NCBI GenBank assembly: GCA_005889535.1 | Contig: VBHC01000112.1 | Location: forward strand, 1-62,093 | DNA length: 62,093 bases | Reading direction: 5' to 3' | DNA from: Chloroflexota bacterium | Lineage (GTDB): Bacteria > Chloroflexota > Dormibacteria > CF-121 | Shown here: piece after piece, positions 18,896-26,824 of the stretch | How the letters are laid out: every line of letters begins with the position of its first letter | How positions within the stretch are numbered: the first letter of the stretch is position 1 | Translations under genes and position numbers: made by a program | Notes under the pieces: model-generated | Database searches by the model: none | Told to the model about the DNA's origin: nothing | Seen by the model: the letters and a program-made list of their open reading frames with translations, nothing else

Positions 18896-19374
18896 ACGCC
18901 CATGATCTCCTCCCCGGCGAACGGGTCCTGGTCAGCTCAGCCCGGCACTGGGTGGTCCTGGTGCGCCCAACGGTAACGACCGTGCTGGCCATGGCCATAT
19001 CGCTGGTCCTCCTGGTGCTGCTGCCCATCCCCGGCGAGCTGCGCCTCTTCCTGATGCTCGGGGTGGTCCTCGCCGGGGTGCTCGTCCTCAACCTCTATTA
19101 CTGGGGCTGGCGAGCCCATGAATACGTGCTCACCGACCAGCGGATCATCTTGAACGAGGGAATCATCTCCAAATTCTCCCGGTCGATCGCCATCGATCGG
19201 ATCCAGGACCTCACCACCTTCCAGGGACTCTGGGGCCGGACCTGGGGGTTCGGCGACATCGAGCTGGAGTCGGCCGGACGAGACAGCGCCGAGGTGCTGA
19301 GCACGGTGCCCCGCCCGCAGCAGCTACGCAATGCGATCTTCTCTCAGATCGAAGCGCGGCGCCACCCAGGCTGA
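18892..19374 (+). CDS. Bacterial PH-domain membrane protein
   Basis: A 160-residue protein with two transmembrane helices near the N-terminus (TVTTVLAMAISLVLLVLL and LFLMLGVVLAGVLVLNLYYW) followed by a bPH2/DUF304-type domain (EYVLTDQRIILNEGIISKFS, IAIDRIQDLTTFQGLWGRT, GDIELESAG). Function unknown; relatives such as YdbS occur in many monoderm bacteria. The ATG overlaps the prepilin peptidase stop by 4 bp. Confidence 0.82.
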   Translation: MNAHDLLPGERVLVSSARHWVVLVRPTVTTVLAMAISLVLLVLLPIPGELRLFLMLGVVLAGVLVLNLYYWGWRAHEYVLTDQRIILNEGIISKFSRSIAIDRIQDLTTFQGLWGRTWGFGDIELESAGRDSAEVLSTVPRPQQLRNAIFSQIEARRHPG

Positions 19375-19381
19375 GTCAGGC

Positions 19382-19387
19382 TACAAT
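19382..19387 (+). promoter_or_regulatory. -10-like TACAAT before efp
   Basis: TACAAT ends 12 nt before the efp ATG; no Shine-Dalgarno of note lies between. This implies a very short leader. Confidence 0.4.
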
Positions 19388-19399
19388 CCCTCTCCGGAC

Positions 19400-19957
19400 A
19401 TGGTTAACCCCAGCGATTTCCGCAACGGCATGACTATCGAGTGGGAAGGGGGCCTCTGGGTGGTTGTCGAGTTTCAGCAGGGCCAGAACGCCCGCGGCGA
19501 CACCTTCTTCCGCACCAAGCTGCGCAACGTCCGAAGCGGCGCCATCATCGATCAGAAGTTTCGTGACAAGGACCGCTTCGCGAGGGCGCGGATCGAAAAA
19601 GTGCCCATGCAGTACCTTTACAGCGATGGTGACAGCCACGTCTTCATGGATCTCGCCAGCTACGATCAGCTCCCGCTCAATGATGACCAACTGGGCGATA
19701 CCCTGAAGTACCTGAAGGAGAACAGTTCCATCGAAGTTCTCATGTATGACGGGCAGCCCCTGGGCGTCGAGCTGCCGACCACTGTTGATCTCAAGGTGAC
19801 CCAGACTTCACCTGGTTTTAAAGGTGATACGGCCGCCGGCGGCGGCAAACCGGCCACTGTCGAGACCGGGCTAACCCTCAACGTGCCGTTCTTCGTCAAC
19901 CAAGGCGACGTGATCCGGGTCGACACCCGGACGGGCGCCTACGTGGAGCGGGTCTGA
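19400..19957 (+). CDS. efp: Elongation factor P with an NARG tip loop
   Basis: EF-P rescues ribosomes stalled at polyproline. The 185 residues align end to end with bacterial EF-P: SDFRNGMTIEWEGGLWVVVE, QYLYSDGDSHVFMDLASYDQ, GFKGDTAAGGGKPATVETGL and the end VPFFVNQGDVIRVDTRTG. The tip loop that normally reads PGKG reads NARG, so the modified lysine is Arg32. Some bacteria rhamnosylate an arginine there, but their loop keeps PG. No EarP, EpmA or YmfI-like gene is nearby. ATG 19400 fits the family start; the next gene overlaps by 1 bp. Confidence 0.95.
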   Translation: MVNPSDFRNGMTIEWEGGLWVVVEFQQGQNARGDTFFRTKLRNVRSGAIIDQKFRDKDRFARARIEKVPMQYLYSDGDSHVFMDLASYDQLPLNDDQLGDTLKYLKENSSIEVLMYDGQPLGVELPTTVDLKVTQTSPGFKGDTAAGGGKPATVETGLTLNVPFFVNQGDVIRVDTRTGAYVERV

Positions 19958-20307
19958 TGCCGGATCGGCCGCTCGGCTCTGTCAAGGTGGCGAACGAGGT
20001 GATCGCCCACATCGCCTCGCTGACCGCCAGCCAGGTGCAGGGCATCGTGGGGATGTACCCGGCTCGAGCTCGGGACGGCCACAGGGTGCTGCCCGCCAGT
20101 AACTCCTACAAGGGCGTGCGCGTCGACATGGGCAACGACACACTGAACCTGGAGCTGTTCGTGATCGTCGAGCATTCCGCTCACGTCCCGACGGTGGCGG
20201 CTGAGGTGCAGCGGCAGGTAGCCGACGCGATCGACAAGATGCTCGGCCTCGAGGTCCGCCAGGTCAACGTCTTTGTCGGCGACGTGAGGTTTCCCGAGGA
20301 CGCGTAG
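19957..20307 (+). CDS. Asp23/Gls24 family envelope stress protein
   Basis: A 116-residue protein with the Asp23 pattern: GSVKVANEVIAHIASLTASQ, GIVGMYPARARDG, VDMGNDTLNLELFVIVEHS and VNVFVGDVRFP. In Firmicutes such proteins sit at the membrane and respond to envelope stress. The efp-asp23-nusB order is common in monoderm bacteria. The ATG shares one base with the efp stop. Confidence 0.88.
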   Translation: MPDRPLGSVKVANEVIAHIASLTASQVQGIVGMYPARARDGHRVLPASNSYKGVRVDMGNDTLNLELFVIVEHSAHVPTVAAEVQRQVADAIDKMLGLEVRQVNVFVGDVRFPEDA

Positions 20308-20338
20308 TGCGACGCCTCATCGCCCGGGCGCGGCGCTG

Positions 20339-20785
20339 ATGGGGCGGCGCCATCTGGCCCGCGAGCTCGCCCTCAAGGTGCTTTTCGAGCTCGAGGGCGA
20401 TGGCGGCGATGTGGAGCGATCGCTGCAGTACCACGTCGCCGAATCGCGCGCCGATGCCGAGGTGGCCGACTTCGCCCGAACGCTGATCCTCGGCGTGCGC
20501 GAGCACCAGGCAGAGATCGACGCGCACCTCGCGGAGGCCTCGCGTAACTGGGGGCTCGATCAGATGGCTAAAGTCGAGCGCACCTTGCTGCGGATCGCGG
20601 CGTTCGAGATCCGCTATCTGCCGAGTGTGCCACTCAAGGCGGCGATCAACGAATCCATCGAGCTGGCCAAGACGTTCGGAGGTCCAGACTCCGGCAAGTT
20701 CGTCAACGGCATTCTCGGCAGGATCGCCGCTGATGAGGATCTGCGACGGCATCCCGACCAGGCCGCGACCCAGGGAGCCTCATGA
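20339..20785 (+). CDS. nusB: Transcription antitermination factor NusB
   Basis: NusB binds boxA RNA with S10 for rRNA antitermination. The 148 residues show the family pattern: RRHLARELALKVLFELEGDG at the start, the helix VERTLLRIAAFEIRYLPSVP and the conserved SIELAKTFGGPDSGKFVNGIL. The stop overlaps xseB (ATGA). Confidence 0.95.
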   Translation: MGRRHLARELALKVLFELEGDGGDVERSLQYHVAESRADAEVADFARTLILGVREHQAEIDAHLAEASRNWGLDQMAKVERTLLRIAAFEIRYLPSVPLKAAINESIELAKTFGGPDSGKFVNGILGRIAADEDLRRHPDQAATQGAS

Positions 20786-21006
20786 CGATCGACGAAGCTG
20801 TGGCGGGAATGGATTACGAGACCGCAGCTGCCGAGCTGGAGCGCACAGTTCAGCTACTGGGGAAAGAACAGGAGGATCTTGCCGAATCGGTCCGCACATT
20901 CGAGCGAGGACTCGCGCTGGCTCGACGATGCGCTCGACTACTCGACGAGGCCGAGCGCCGGCTCAATGAGCTGGCTCCCGCCGGCGAGCGCCCGCCCGGC
21001 CCGTGA
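20782..21006 (+). CDS. xseB: Exodeoxyribonuclease VII small subunit
   Basis: A 74-residue helical protein with the XseB pattern (MDYETAAAELERTVQLLGKE, LAESVRTFERGLALARRCAR, LLDEAERRLNEL). It needs the large subunit XseA to cut single-stranded DNA, but xseA, usually directly upstream, is not in this window. It overlaps both neighbours by 4 bp. Confidence 0.88.
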   Translation: MTIDEAVAGMDYETAAAELERTVQLLGKEQEDLAESVRTFERGLALARRCARLLDEAERRLNELAPAGERPPGP

Positions 21007-21440
21007 GCCTGCTTCGGAACCCATACTTTGTCGTTCCCCTCGTGGCATGGGTTATCGCCCAGGCCAGCAAGGTGATCATCGACTCGGTCATCTTGCGCCG
21101 GCTGAGCGTGCGCCGGCTGGCGACGGCAGGCGGCATGCCGAGCTCGCACAGCGCCCTGGTGGTGTCGCTGACCACCATCATCGGGCGGCTCCAGGGGGTC
21201 GAGTCGCCGCTGTTTGCGCTGGCGCTGATCTTCAGCTCGGTGGTGATGTACGACGCGACAGGGGTTCGGCGGGCCGCCGGGCAGCAGGCGATGATCCTCA
21301 ACCGTCTGCTTGACGACCTCTTCATTGCCCATCGCGGCATCCACCAGGTACGGCTTCGCGAACTGCTCGGACACACGCCGATCGAGGTGATCGCGGGCGC
21401 TCTCCTCGGCGTCGTGATTGGCCTTGGACTGTGGCGATGA
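21003..21440 (+). CDS. DUF212 / divergent PAP2 family membrane protein
   Basis: A 145-residue integral membrane protein with the DUF212 signature: NPYFVVPLVAWVIAQASKVI, the GGMPSSHSALVVSLTT motif that recalls PAP2 phosphatases, and MYDATGVRRAAGQQA. Its substrate is not established. It occupies the slot between xseB and tlyA that holds ispA and dxs in many bacteria. Both ends overlap neighbours by 4 bp. Confidence 0.88.
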   Translation: MSLLRNPYFVVPLVAWVIAQASKVIIDSVILRRLSVRRLATAGGMPSSHSALVVSLTTIIGRLQGVESPLFALALIFSSVVMYDATGVRRAAGQQAMILNRLLDDLFIAHRGIHQVRLRELLGHTPIEVIAGALLGVVIGLGLWR

Positions 21441-22174
21441 TGGTGGCGGAACGCCGCCGGCTTGACCAGGCGTTGGTCGAACGCGGCCTGGCGGCCTCGC
21501 GCGAACGGGCGAAGATGATGGTACGTGCCGGTCTGGTAAAGGTTGGCGGGGTGATGACCGAACGGCCGGACCAGATGGTGGGAGCCGACCAGGCGATCGA
21601 GCTCATCGGCGCCAGCGACTACGTCAGTCGAGGCGGGGAGAAGCTGGCGGCGGCGCTCGACACCTTCGCCATCGATCCGCGCGGCCGTCGCTGCCTGGAC
21701 GTGGGGGCCTCGACCGGGGGCTTCACGGATGTCCTCTTGCAGCGCGGCGCCGAGCAGGTGACCGCCGTCGACGTTGGCTATGGACAGCTGGCCTGGAGCC
21801 TTCGCCAGGATCCGCGCGTGATCGTCCTGGAGCGGGTCAACATCCGCGGCCTCGATCGGCTCCCGTCACCGGCCGATCTCGCCGTCATCGACGTCTCATT
21901 CATCTCGTTGCGCCTGGTGCTCCCCCGGGTCCGTGAACTTCTGAGCCCGCCTGGCGACGTCATCGCCCTCGTCAAACCACAGTTCGAAGTCGGCAAGGGT
22001 GCGGTGGGGAAGGGCGGGGTGGTTCGAGATCCGGAGCAGCATCAGCAAGTTCTCGGGGCGGTCGGCGATTTCGCGCGCCAGCTCGGCTACCTGGTGGCCG
22101 GCCAGATGCCGTCTCCCATCCTGGGCGCTAAGGGTAACCGCGAATTCCTGTTGTATTTGAGGCGGAATGGCTGA
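21437..22174 (+). CDS. tlyA: TlyA family rRNA 2'-O-methyltransferase
   Basis: Cytosolic methyltransferase of 245 residues. The N-terminal S4 domain (RRRLDQALVERGLAASRERA, VKVGGVMTERPDQMV) binds rRNA. The RrmJ-type SAM domain shows CLDVGASTGGFTDVLLQRGA, AVIDVSFISLRLVLP and ALVKPQFEVGKG. TlyA proteins methylate 16S and/or 23S rRNA and affect capreomycin sensitivity. The start is the ATG in ATGA; a second ATG follows directly. Confidence 0.93.
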   Translation: MMVAERRRLDQALVERGLAASRERAKMMVRAGLVKVGGVMTERPDQMVGADQAIELIGASDYVSRGGEKLAAALDTFAIDPRGRRCLDVGASTGGFTDVLLQRGAEQVTAVDVGYGQLAWSLRQDPRVIVLERVNIRGLDRLPSPADLAVIDVSFISLRLVLPRVRELLSPPGDVIALVKPQFEVGKGAVGKGGVVRDPEQHQQVLGAVGDFARQLGYLVAGQMPSPILGAKGNREFLLYLRRNG

Positions 22175-23009
22175 GGCCGTTGGTATCGTCTGCCACCCTC
22201 GGATCGACATCGGCGGCCCTCCGGTGATGGAGGCGCGCCGACGGCTCGAGCAACGTGGTTTTCGAGTCTGGACCTACTGCGCGACGGCAGAGGAGCGCCC
22301 GGGCGCGCTGGTCGATACGCTCGACGGCACCCGCCTGATCGTGAGCATCGGCGGCGATGGGACTCTGCTCTGGACGGCGCAACAGGCGGCGGCCGCGCAC
22401 ATCCCTGTGCTGGGGATCAATGCCGGCCGCCTGGGATTCCTCACCCAGGTCCAGCTCGGTGAAGAGGGGCGAGCGCTCGATCGCTGGGCCGCCGGCGACT
22501 TCACCCTGCAACGGCGGGCCTTGCTCGAGGCACGGGCCGGCGATCGCGTCTTTCATGCCCTGAATGACGCGGTGGTTCACAAGGGGCTCGAGATCAATCT
22601 GATCCGGATCGAAGTCTCGGTGGACGGCCAGCCCGCCGGACGGTTCGATGCGGACGGCGTCATCGTCTCGACGCCGACGGGATCGACCGGCTACGGCCTG
22701 TCCCTGGGTGGGCCGATCCTGCATCCGGATGTTCGAGCGCTCGTGTACATGCCCCTCAACCCGCACAGCCTCTTCAACCGTCCGATCGTTTTGCCCGAGC
22801 GATCCCGGATCGGGATCCGGTTGCCGAAGGACGCCGCCATCCTGACCTGTGACGGTCAGCAGAATGCGCAGCTTCAGCCAGGAGCGGAGGTCCAGGTCGG
22901 GTCGGGCCTGCAAGTTGAGCTGGTGCAGTTCGATGGCGGGCGAAACTTCTTCGACCTGCTCCGGCGGAAGCTGCGTTGGGGCCTGCCGCTCACGGACGGC
23001 GACGATTGA
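22167..23009 (+). CDS. nadK: NAD kinase
   Basis: Phosphorylates NAD+ to NADP+. The GGDGT motif (LIVSIGGDGTLLWTA), NAGRLGFLTQ, the catalytic-site sequence LNDAVVHKG, DGVIVSTPTGSTGYGLSLGG and the terminal CDGQ are present in 280 residues. It overlaps tlyA by 8 bp, a conserved pairing. Confidence 0.96.
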   Translation: MAEAVGIVCHPRIDIGGPPVMEARRRLEQRGFRVWTYCATAEERPGALVDTLDGTRLIVSIGGDGTLLWTAQQAAAAHIPVLGINAGRLGFLTQVQLGEEGRALDRWAAGDFTLQRRALLEARAGDRVFHALNDAVVHKGLEINLIRIEVSVDGQPAGRFDADGVIVSTPTGSTGYGLSLGGPILHPDVRALVYMPLNPHSLFNRPIVLPERSRIGIRLPKDAAILTCDGQQNAQLQPGAEVQVGSGLQVELVQFDGGRNFFDLLRRKLRWGLPLTDGDD

Positions 23010-23509
23010 CTGCCTCCGCGCTACACCGGGTCGGCCAGTTCTGGCGGCATGCATCGGCTCGGGTTACGCCGGCGGAGCGCGCCACCGCAGAGCGAGTGCT
23101 GGGCCCCGCGCTGACGCCCCTCTTTCTGCAGCTGCCGGTCAATGACCAGCGGCATGGACTTGACGTGCTCGAGACGGTGACCCGGCTCGATGGGCAGGCC
23201 AGCCGGCTGTTGCAGCAGGCGGCCTTACTCCATGACGTCGGCAAGGGCGGCGCGCGCTTCTCGGTGGTGGACCGCAGCCTGACGGTCTTTCTTCAGGCTG
23301 CCTCACCCCGCATACTGCAGTCCATGCTTGCGGCCCGTCCGTCGTTCGCACGGCGCTTTGCAACCTATCGGGACCACGCTCGGATCGGCGCCGAAAAACT
23401 CCACGCGCTCGGCGCGCACGAGCTTGCCGACATCGTCGCTGAGCACCATGCACCGCGTCCGGCGTCGGAGATGACCGGCCGTCTGAAGCGGGCGGACGGA
23501 CGAAATTGA
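23006..23509 (+). CDS. HD-domain phosphohydrolase-like protein
   Basis: A 167-residue protein with HD-superfamily metal ligands: RHGLDVLETV, AALLHDVGKGG, YRDHARIGAEKLHALGA and VAEHHAPRPASE. Metal-dependent phosphohydrolase activity is likely but the substrate is unknown. The TTG start overlaps the nadK stop (TTGA), and its stop overlaps scpA the same way. It stands where recN follows nadK in many genomes. Confidence 0.82.
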   Translation: MTASALHRVGQFWRHASARVTPAERATAERVLGPALTPLFLQLPVNDQRHGLDVLETVTRLDGQASRLLQQAALLHDVGKGGARFSVVDRSLTVFLQAASPRILQSMLAARPSFARRFATYRDHARIGAEKLHALGAHELADIVAEHHAPRPASEMTGRLKRADGRN

Positions 23510-24252
23510 CACCGGAGGCGACGGCCGAGCTCGAGCGCGATCCCGTCTATGTGGTCCAGACGGCGGCCTTCGAGGGACCTATCGAGTTGCTGCTCACGCT
23601 CGCCCAGCGGGCGGAGGTCGACCTCAAGAGCATCGCGCTGGCGACTCTGACCGACGACTATCTGCGAGCGATCGACCAGGAGCGGCCGCCTCTCGACCGG
23701 CTGGCCGCATTCCTCGTGATCGGCGCGCGCCTGGTCCAGCTCAAAGCCGCCGGCCTGATGCCGGACGCCATGGGCGCGGAGGCGGAGGAGGACCTTGCCG
23801 CCTGGGAAGACGCCATCAAGGGACGCCTGGAAGAGTACAAGCGTTTCAAGGAGCTGGCCGAATCACTGATGCGCCGCCACGCGAGCGGCCGGTTTACCTT
23901 CGCCGGCCTCCTGGAGCCGGAGGTCATCCCGCAGGCCCGGGTGCAGGTGAGTCTCGACGCGCTTGCGTCCGCGTTCCAGCAGGTGCTGGACCGGCTTCCT
24001 CCCGTGGACCAGGTGACAGTTGAACTCGAACACGTTTCGCTGGCCGATAAGCTCGACCACCTTCGCCAGATGCTGGCCCACCAACCGCAGCTCAACTTCA
24101 CGGCCGTCTTCCGCCACGCGCGAACCCGACTGGAGGCGGTGGTGACGTTCCTCGCCCTCCTGGAGCTGATTAGAATCGGTGAGGCTCGCGTGGCACAGCC
24201 CTCCACATTCGCCGAAATTACCGTGCATGCCCAGGAGAGAAAGGAGGGATAG
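23506..24252 (+). CDS. scpA: Segregation and condensation protein ScpA
   Basis: Kleisin subunit of the SMC-ScpAB condensin. The N-terminal SMC-neck-binding part is clear (AAFEGPIELLLTLAQRAEVD, LATLTDDYL, FLVIGARLVQLKAAGLMP), as is the C-terminal winged helix that contacts the SMC head (FRHARTRLEAVVTFLALLEL). It is 248 residues long. The TTG start overlaps the HD gene; AGGAGGG near the end serves scpB. Confidence 0.93.
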   Translation: MTPEATAELERDPVYVVQTAAFEGPIELLLTLAQRAEVDLKSIALATLTDDYLRAIDQERPPLDRLAAFLVIGARLVQLKAAGLMPDAMGAEAEEDLAAWEDAIKGRLEEYKRFKELAESLMRRHASGRFTFAGLLEPEVIPQARVQVSLDALASAFQQVLDRLPPVDQVTVELEHVSLADKLDHLRQMLAHQPQLNFTAVFRHARTRLEAVVTFLALLELIRIGEARVAQPSTFAEITVHAQERKEG

Positions 24253-24256
24253 GGAG

Positions 24257-24799
24257 ATGAGCAGCGCCATCGACGTTCGGGACACCACCGGGCTGGCCGC
24301 CGCGCTGGAGGCCGTGCTCTTCACGCTGAACCGCCCGGTTACGGTGCTCGAGCTGCAGGATATCCTGCAGGCGCCCCTGCCCGACGTCGAAGCGGCGGCG
24401 AGCGCACTTGGCGAAGCGCTCGTGGGCCGCGGTCTTTTGCTGCAACGACATCAAGACCAGTTGCAGCTCGTCACCGATCCGGCGCAAGCGGACATAGTTC
24501 GGCGGGTGCTGCGCCCGGAGTATCCGTCGCGGCTCTCCCCGGCCGCGTACGAGACGCTGGCGATCATCGCCTACCGCCAGCCACTCACCCGGGCACGGAT
24601 CGAGGAGATTCGGGGAGTGAATTGCGAGGCGGTGCTGGAGAGCCTCGAAGAGAAAGGTTTGATCCAGGAGACCGGTCGGCTCGAGGCCCCCGGCACGCCG
24701 CGGCTGTTCGGCACCACTATGAAGTTCCTCCAGATCCTGGGGCTCAGCAGCCTCGACGAGCTGCCGCCACCACCGCAATCCGGCTCAACCAGTTCCTAG
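24257..24799 (+). CDS. scpB: Segregation and condensation protein ScpB
   Basis: Winged-helix partner of ScpA in the condensin complex. The 180 residues show LAAALEAVLFTLNRPVTVLE, the highly conserved SPAAYETLAIIAYRQPLTRA, EEIRGVNCEAVLESLEEKGL and GTPRLFGTT. The ATG at 24257 is chosen because AGGAGGG lies about 9 nt upstream; the longer open frame runs into scpA. Confidence 0.95.
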   Translation: MSSAIDVRDTTGLAAALEAVLFTLNRPVTVLELQDILQAPLPDVEAAASALGEALVGRGLLLQRHQDQLQLVTDPAQADIVRRVLRPEYPSRLSPAAYETLAIIAYRQPLTRARIEEIRGVNCEAVLESLEEKGLIQETGRLEAPGTPRLFGTTMKFLQILGLSSLDELPPPPQSGSTSS

Positions 24800-25494
24800 C
24801 GCGTGCCGGGGTGGCGGCCCGTCGCAAGGCCGACCGGTTGATCATCTCCGGACAGGTCTTGGTGAACGGTGTGCCGGCGGTCGCCGGCCAGCAGGTGACA
24901 CCCGGCGTCGATCGGGTGACGATTGGCGGCCGGCCGATCGAACCGACCTCGGAGTCGACCTACTTGATGATGAATAAGGCGATCGGGGTGCTCACCAGCA
25001 TCGGCGACGACCGTGGCCGCCAGACGGTGGCCGATCGCCTGCCCAGCGGCGCCGCGCGCGTCTTCCCGGTCGGCCGGCTCGATCTCAATAGCCGCGGGCT
25101 CGTGTTGCTCACCGACGACGGCGAGCTGGCCGGGCGGCTGATGCACCCGCGGTACCATGTCGAAAAGGAATATCGGGTCGTGATCCAGGGCCGGCCGAGT
25201 GGCGATGCTCTGCGCCGGCTTTCTGAAGGAATGGTCGTAAGCGGGGAGCAGTTTCAGCCGGCCGAGGTTTCTGTGCTCGAAACCACGCCGAGTGAGAGTC
25301 GGGTGTCGATGGTGCTCCGCGAAGGTCGCAAGCGCGAAGTCCGGCGGCTCTGGCAGGAACTGGGCCATCCTGTGCTCGACCTGCAGCGGGTGCGCATCGA
25401 TGGGCTGCAGCTTGGCGACCTCGAGGAGGGGGCCGTGCGTACCCTCAGCGGCGATGAGGTCGCGCGACTCAAGTCGGCGGTGAACCTGTCGTGA
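24778..25494 (+). CDS. rluB: 23S rRNA pseudouridine synthase, RluB family
   Basis: Isomerises a uridine of 23S rRNA helix 89 (E. coli U2605). The N-terminal S4 domain (RLNQFLARAGVAARRKADRL) is followed by the catalytic domain with the aspartate in VGRLDLNSRGLVLLTDDG and the motif REGRKREVRRLWQELGHPV. About 238 residues. The family normally starts right at the S4 sequence, but the codon there is ATC (24778). The nearest in-frame canonical starts are TTG 24622, deep inside scpB, and GTG 24811, which would delete part of S4. ATC initiation is therefore suggested. It overlaps the end of scpB by 22 bp. Confidence 0.93.
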   Translation: MRLNQFLARAGVAARRKADRLIISGQVLVNGVPAVAGQQVTPGVDRVTIGGRPIEPTSESTYLMMNKAIGVLTSIGDDRGRQTVADRLPSGAARVFPVGRLDLNSRGLVLLTDDGELAGRLMHPRYHVEKEYRVVIQGRPSGDALRRLSEGMVVSGEQFQPAEVSVLETTPSESRVSMVLREGRKREVRRLWQELGHPVLDLQRVRIDGLQLGDLEEGAVRTLSGDEVARLKSAVNLS

Positions 25495-26159
25495 TCATCG
25501 CTATCGACGGTCCCGCGGGATCAGGAAAGACGACCATCGGTCGCATGGTGGCCGAGAGGCTGGGGTTTGCTCTGGTCGACACCGGGTTGTTCTATCGGGC
25601 GGTCACCGTGGAGGCTCGCCGCCGCGGGATTGGCGCCGGGGACGTCACAAGCCTGGTGCAGATGGTGGGCGAGCTCGATATCGATATCAACACCTCACCA
25701 AAGGCAGGTCGCGACTCCCCGCTGCTTACGATCGACGGACGTGATGTGAGCCGGGAGGCGCACGACCCGGCCATCGCCATGGAGCTCTCGCAGATCGCGC
25801 AGCTTCCCGACGTGCGCCGGCTGCTGGTCGAATCCCAGCGCCGGTCGGCGAGGGGCGATGCGGTCGTGTTGGGCCGCGACATCGGGACGGTGATCTTTCC
25901 CGACGCCGATGTCAAGTTCTTCTTTACCGCCCCGGCCGCGGAACGGGTCGCCCGCCGCCGACGGGAGTTGGACCGGGCACGTGGAAGCGCGACCCCCGAC
26001 GCGGTGCTCGAACAGGAAATCGAGGCGCGCGACCGGGCCGACCAGGAACGGGAAGTCGCGCCGTTACGCGCGGCAAGCGATGCTATAATCGTCGCGACTG
26101 AGGGCAAGTCGGTCCATCAAGTGTTCGATGAAGTGATGGCCCGGTTGCCGAAGCACTGA
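25491..26159 (+). CDS. cmk: Cytidylate kinase
   Basis: Phosphorylates CMP and dCMP. The P-loop (IAIDGPAGSGKTTIGRMVAE), the CMP-binding region (LVDTGLFYRAVTVEA), LGRDIGTVIFPDADVKFFFT and the LID segment RVARRRREL fit the family at 222 residues. The GTG start overlaps the rluB stop. plsC follows 5 bp after the stop, as in several other phyla. Confidence 0.95.
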   Translation: MIIAIDGPAGSGKTTIGRMVAERLGFALVDTGLFYRAVTVEARRRGIGAGDVTSLVQMVGELDIDINTSPKAGRDSPLLTIDGRDVSREAHDPAIAMELSQIAQLPDVRRLLVESQRRSARGDAVVLGRDIGTVIFPDADVKFFFTAPAAERVARRRRELDRARGSATPDAVLEQEIEARDRADQEREVAPLRAASDAIIVATEGKSVHQVFDEVMARLPKH

Positions 26160-26164
26160 TCGCT

Positions 26165-26824
26165 TTGAGCTATTCCTTCCTCACGCGTCTTGCACGGCTC
26201 CTGACCCGTGTCATCCTCGGCTCAAAATTCCACCTGCGAGGCACGTCCAACGTACCGGCCAGCGGTCCCGTTCTCATCGTTTCGAACCACGTGGGGGCTG
26301 TCGATCCCGCAATCATCGGCGCCTGGACGCCACGACCGGTCTGGTTTATGGCCAAGGCCGAGCTCTTCAAAGGCAGCTGGGCCTGGTTGATGCGCGGCTA
26401 CCACGCTTTTCCAGTGGTCCGGCACTCCGCAGACCGGACCGCGTTGCGCCGGGCGTTCGCATTGTTGAAGCAGGGGTCGGCCGTCGTTCTCTTCCCCGAG
26501 GGGCACCGGTCCGATACCTCCCGCTTGCTGCGCGCGGAACCGGGGGCCGGGTTCGTCGCCCGTCGATCGGGGGCGCCGCTGGTCCCGATCGCCATCACCG
26601 GAACGCAGAACGTCATCGGCCGCCACAGCCGGATCCCGCAGCGGGCCGAGGTCGTGATGACATTCGGCGAGCCGTTCGCGCTCCCCGAACGGAACCGGGA
26701 TGGCAGTCCGATGGATCATCAGCAGAGCTCCGATTACCTGATGACGAAGATCGCGCAGCTTTTGCCGTTGGAAAATCAGGGGGAATACGCCAGCCCACCC
26801 ATGCCTCAAAGCGCACAAGCATGA
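26165..26824 (+). CDS. plsC: 1-acylglycerol-3-phosphate O-acyltransferase (PlsC-like)
   Basis: Membrane-associated acyltransferase for phosphatidic acid synthesis, 219 residues. The HX4D catalytic motif (SNHVGAVDP), the glycerol-phosphate-binding motif LFPEGHRSD and GAPLVPIAITG are clear. The TTG start lies 5 bp after cmk with no good Shine-Dalgarno, consistent with coupling. The stop overlaps phoH (ATGA). Confidence 0.9.
   Translation: MSYSFLTRLARLLTRVILGSKFHLRGTSNVPASGPVLIVSNHVGAVDPAIIGAWTPRPVWFMAKAELFKGSWAWLMRGYHAFPVVRHSADRTALRRAFALLKQGSAVVLFPEGHRSDTSRLLRAEPGAGFVARRSGAPLVPIAITGTQNVIGRHSRIPQRAEVVMTFGEPFALPERNRDGSPMDHQQSSDYLMTKIAQLLPLENQGEYASPPMPQSAQA

Noticed and set aside
24622-24777. TTG 24622 as start of rluB
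   Set aside because: The 52 extra residues are an out-of-frame reading of scpB with Arg/Pro-rich sequence and no S4 similarity.
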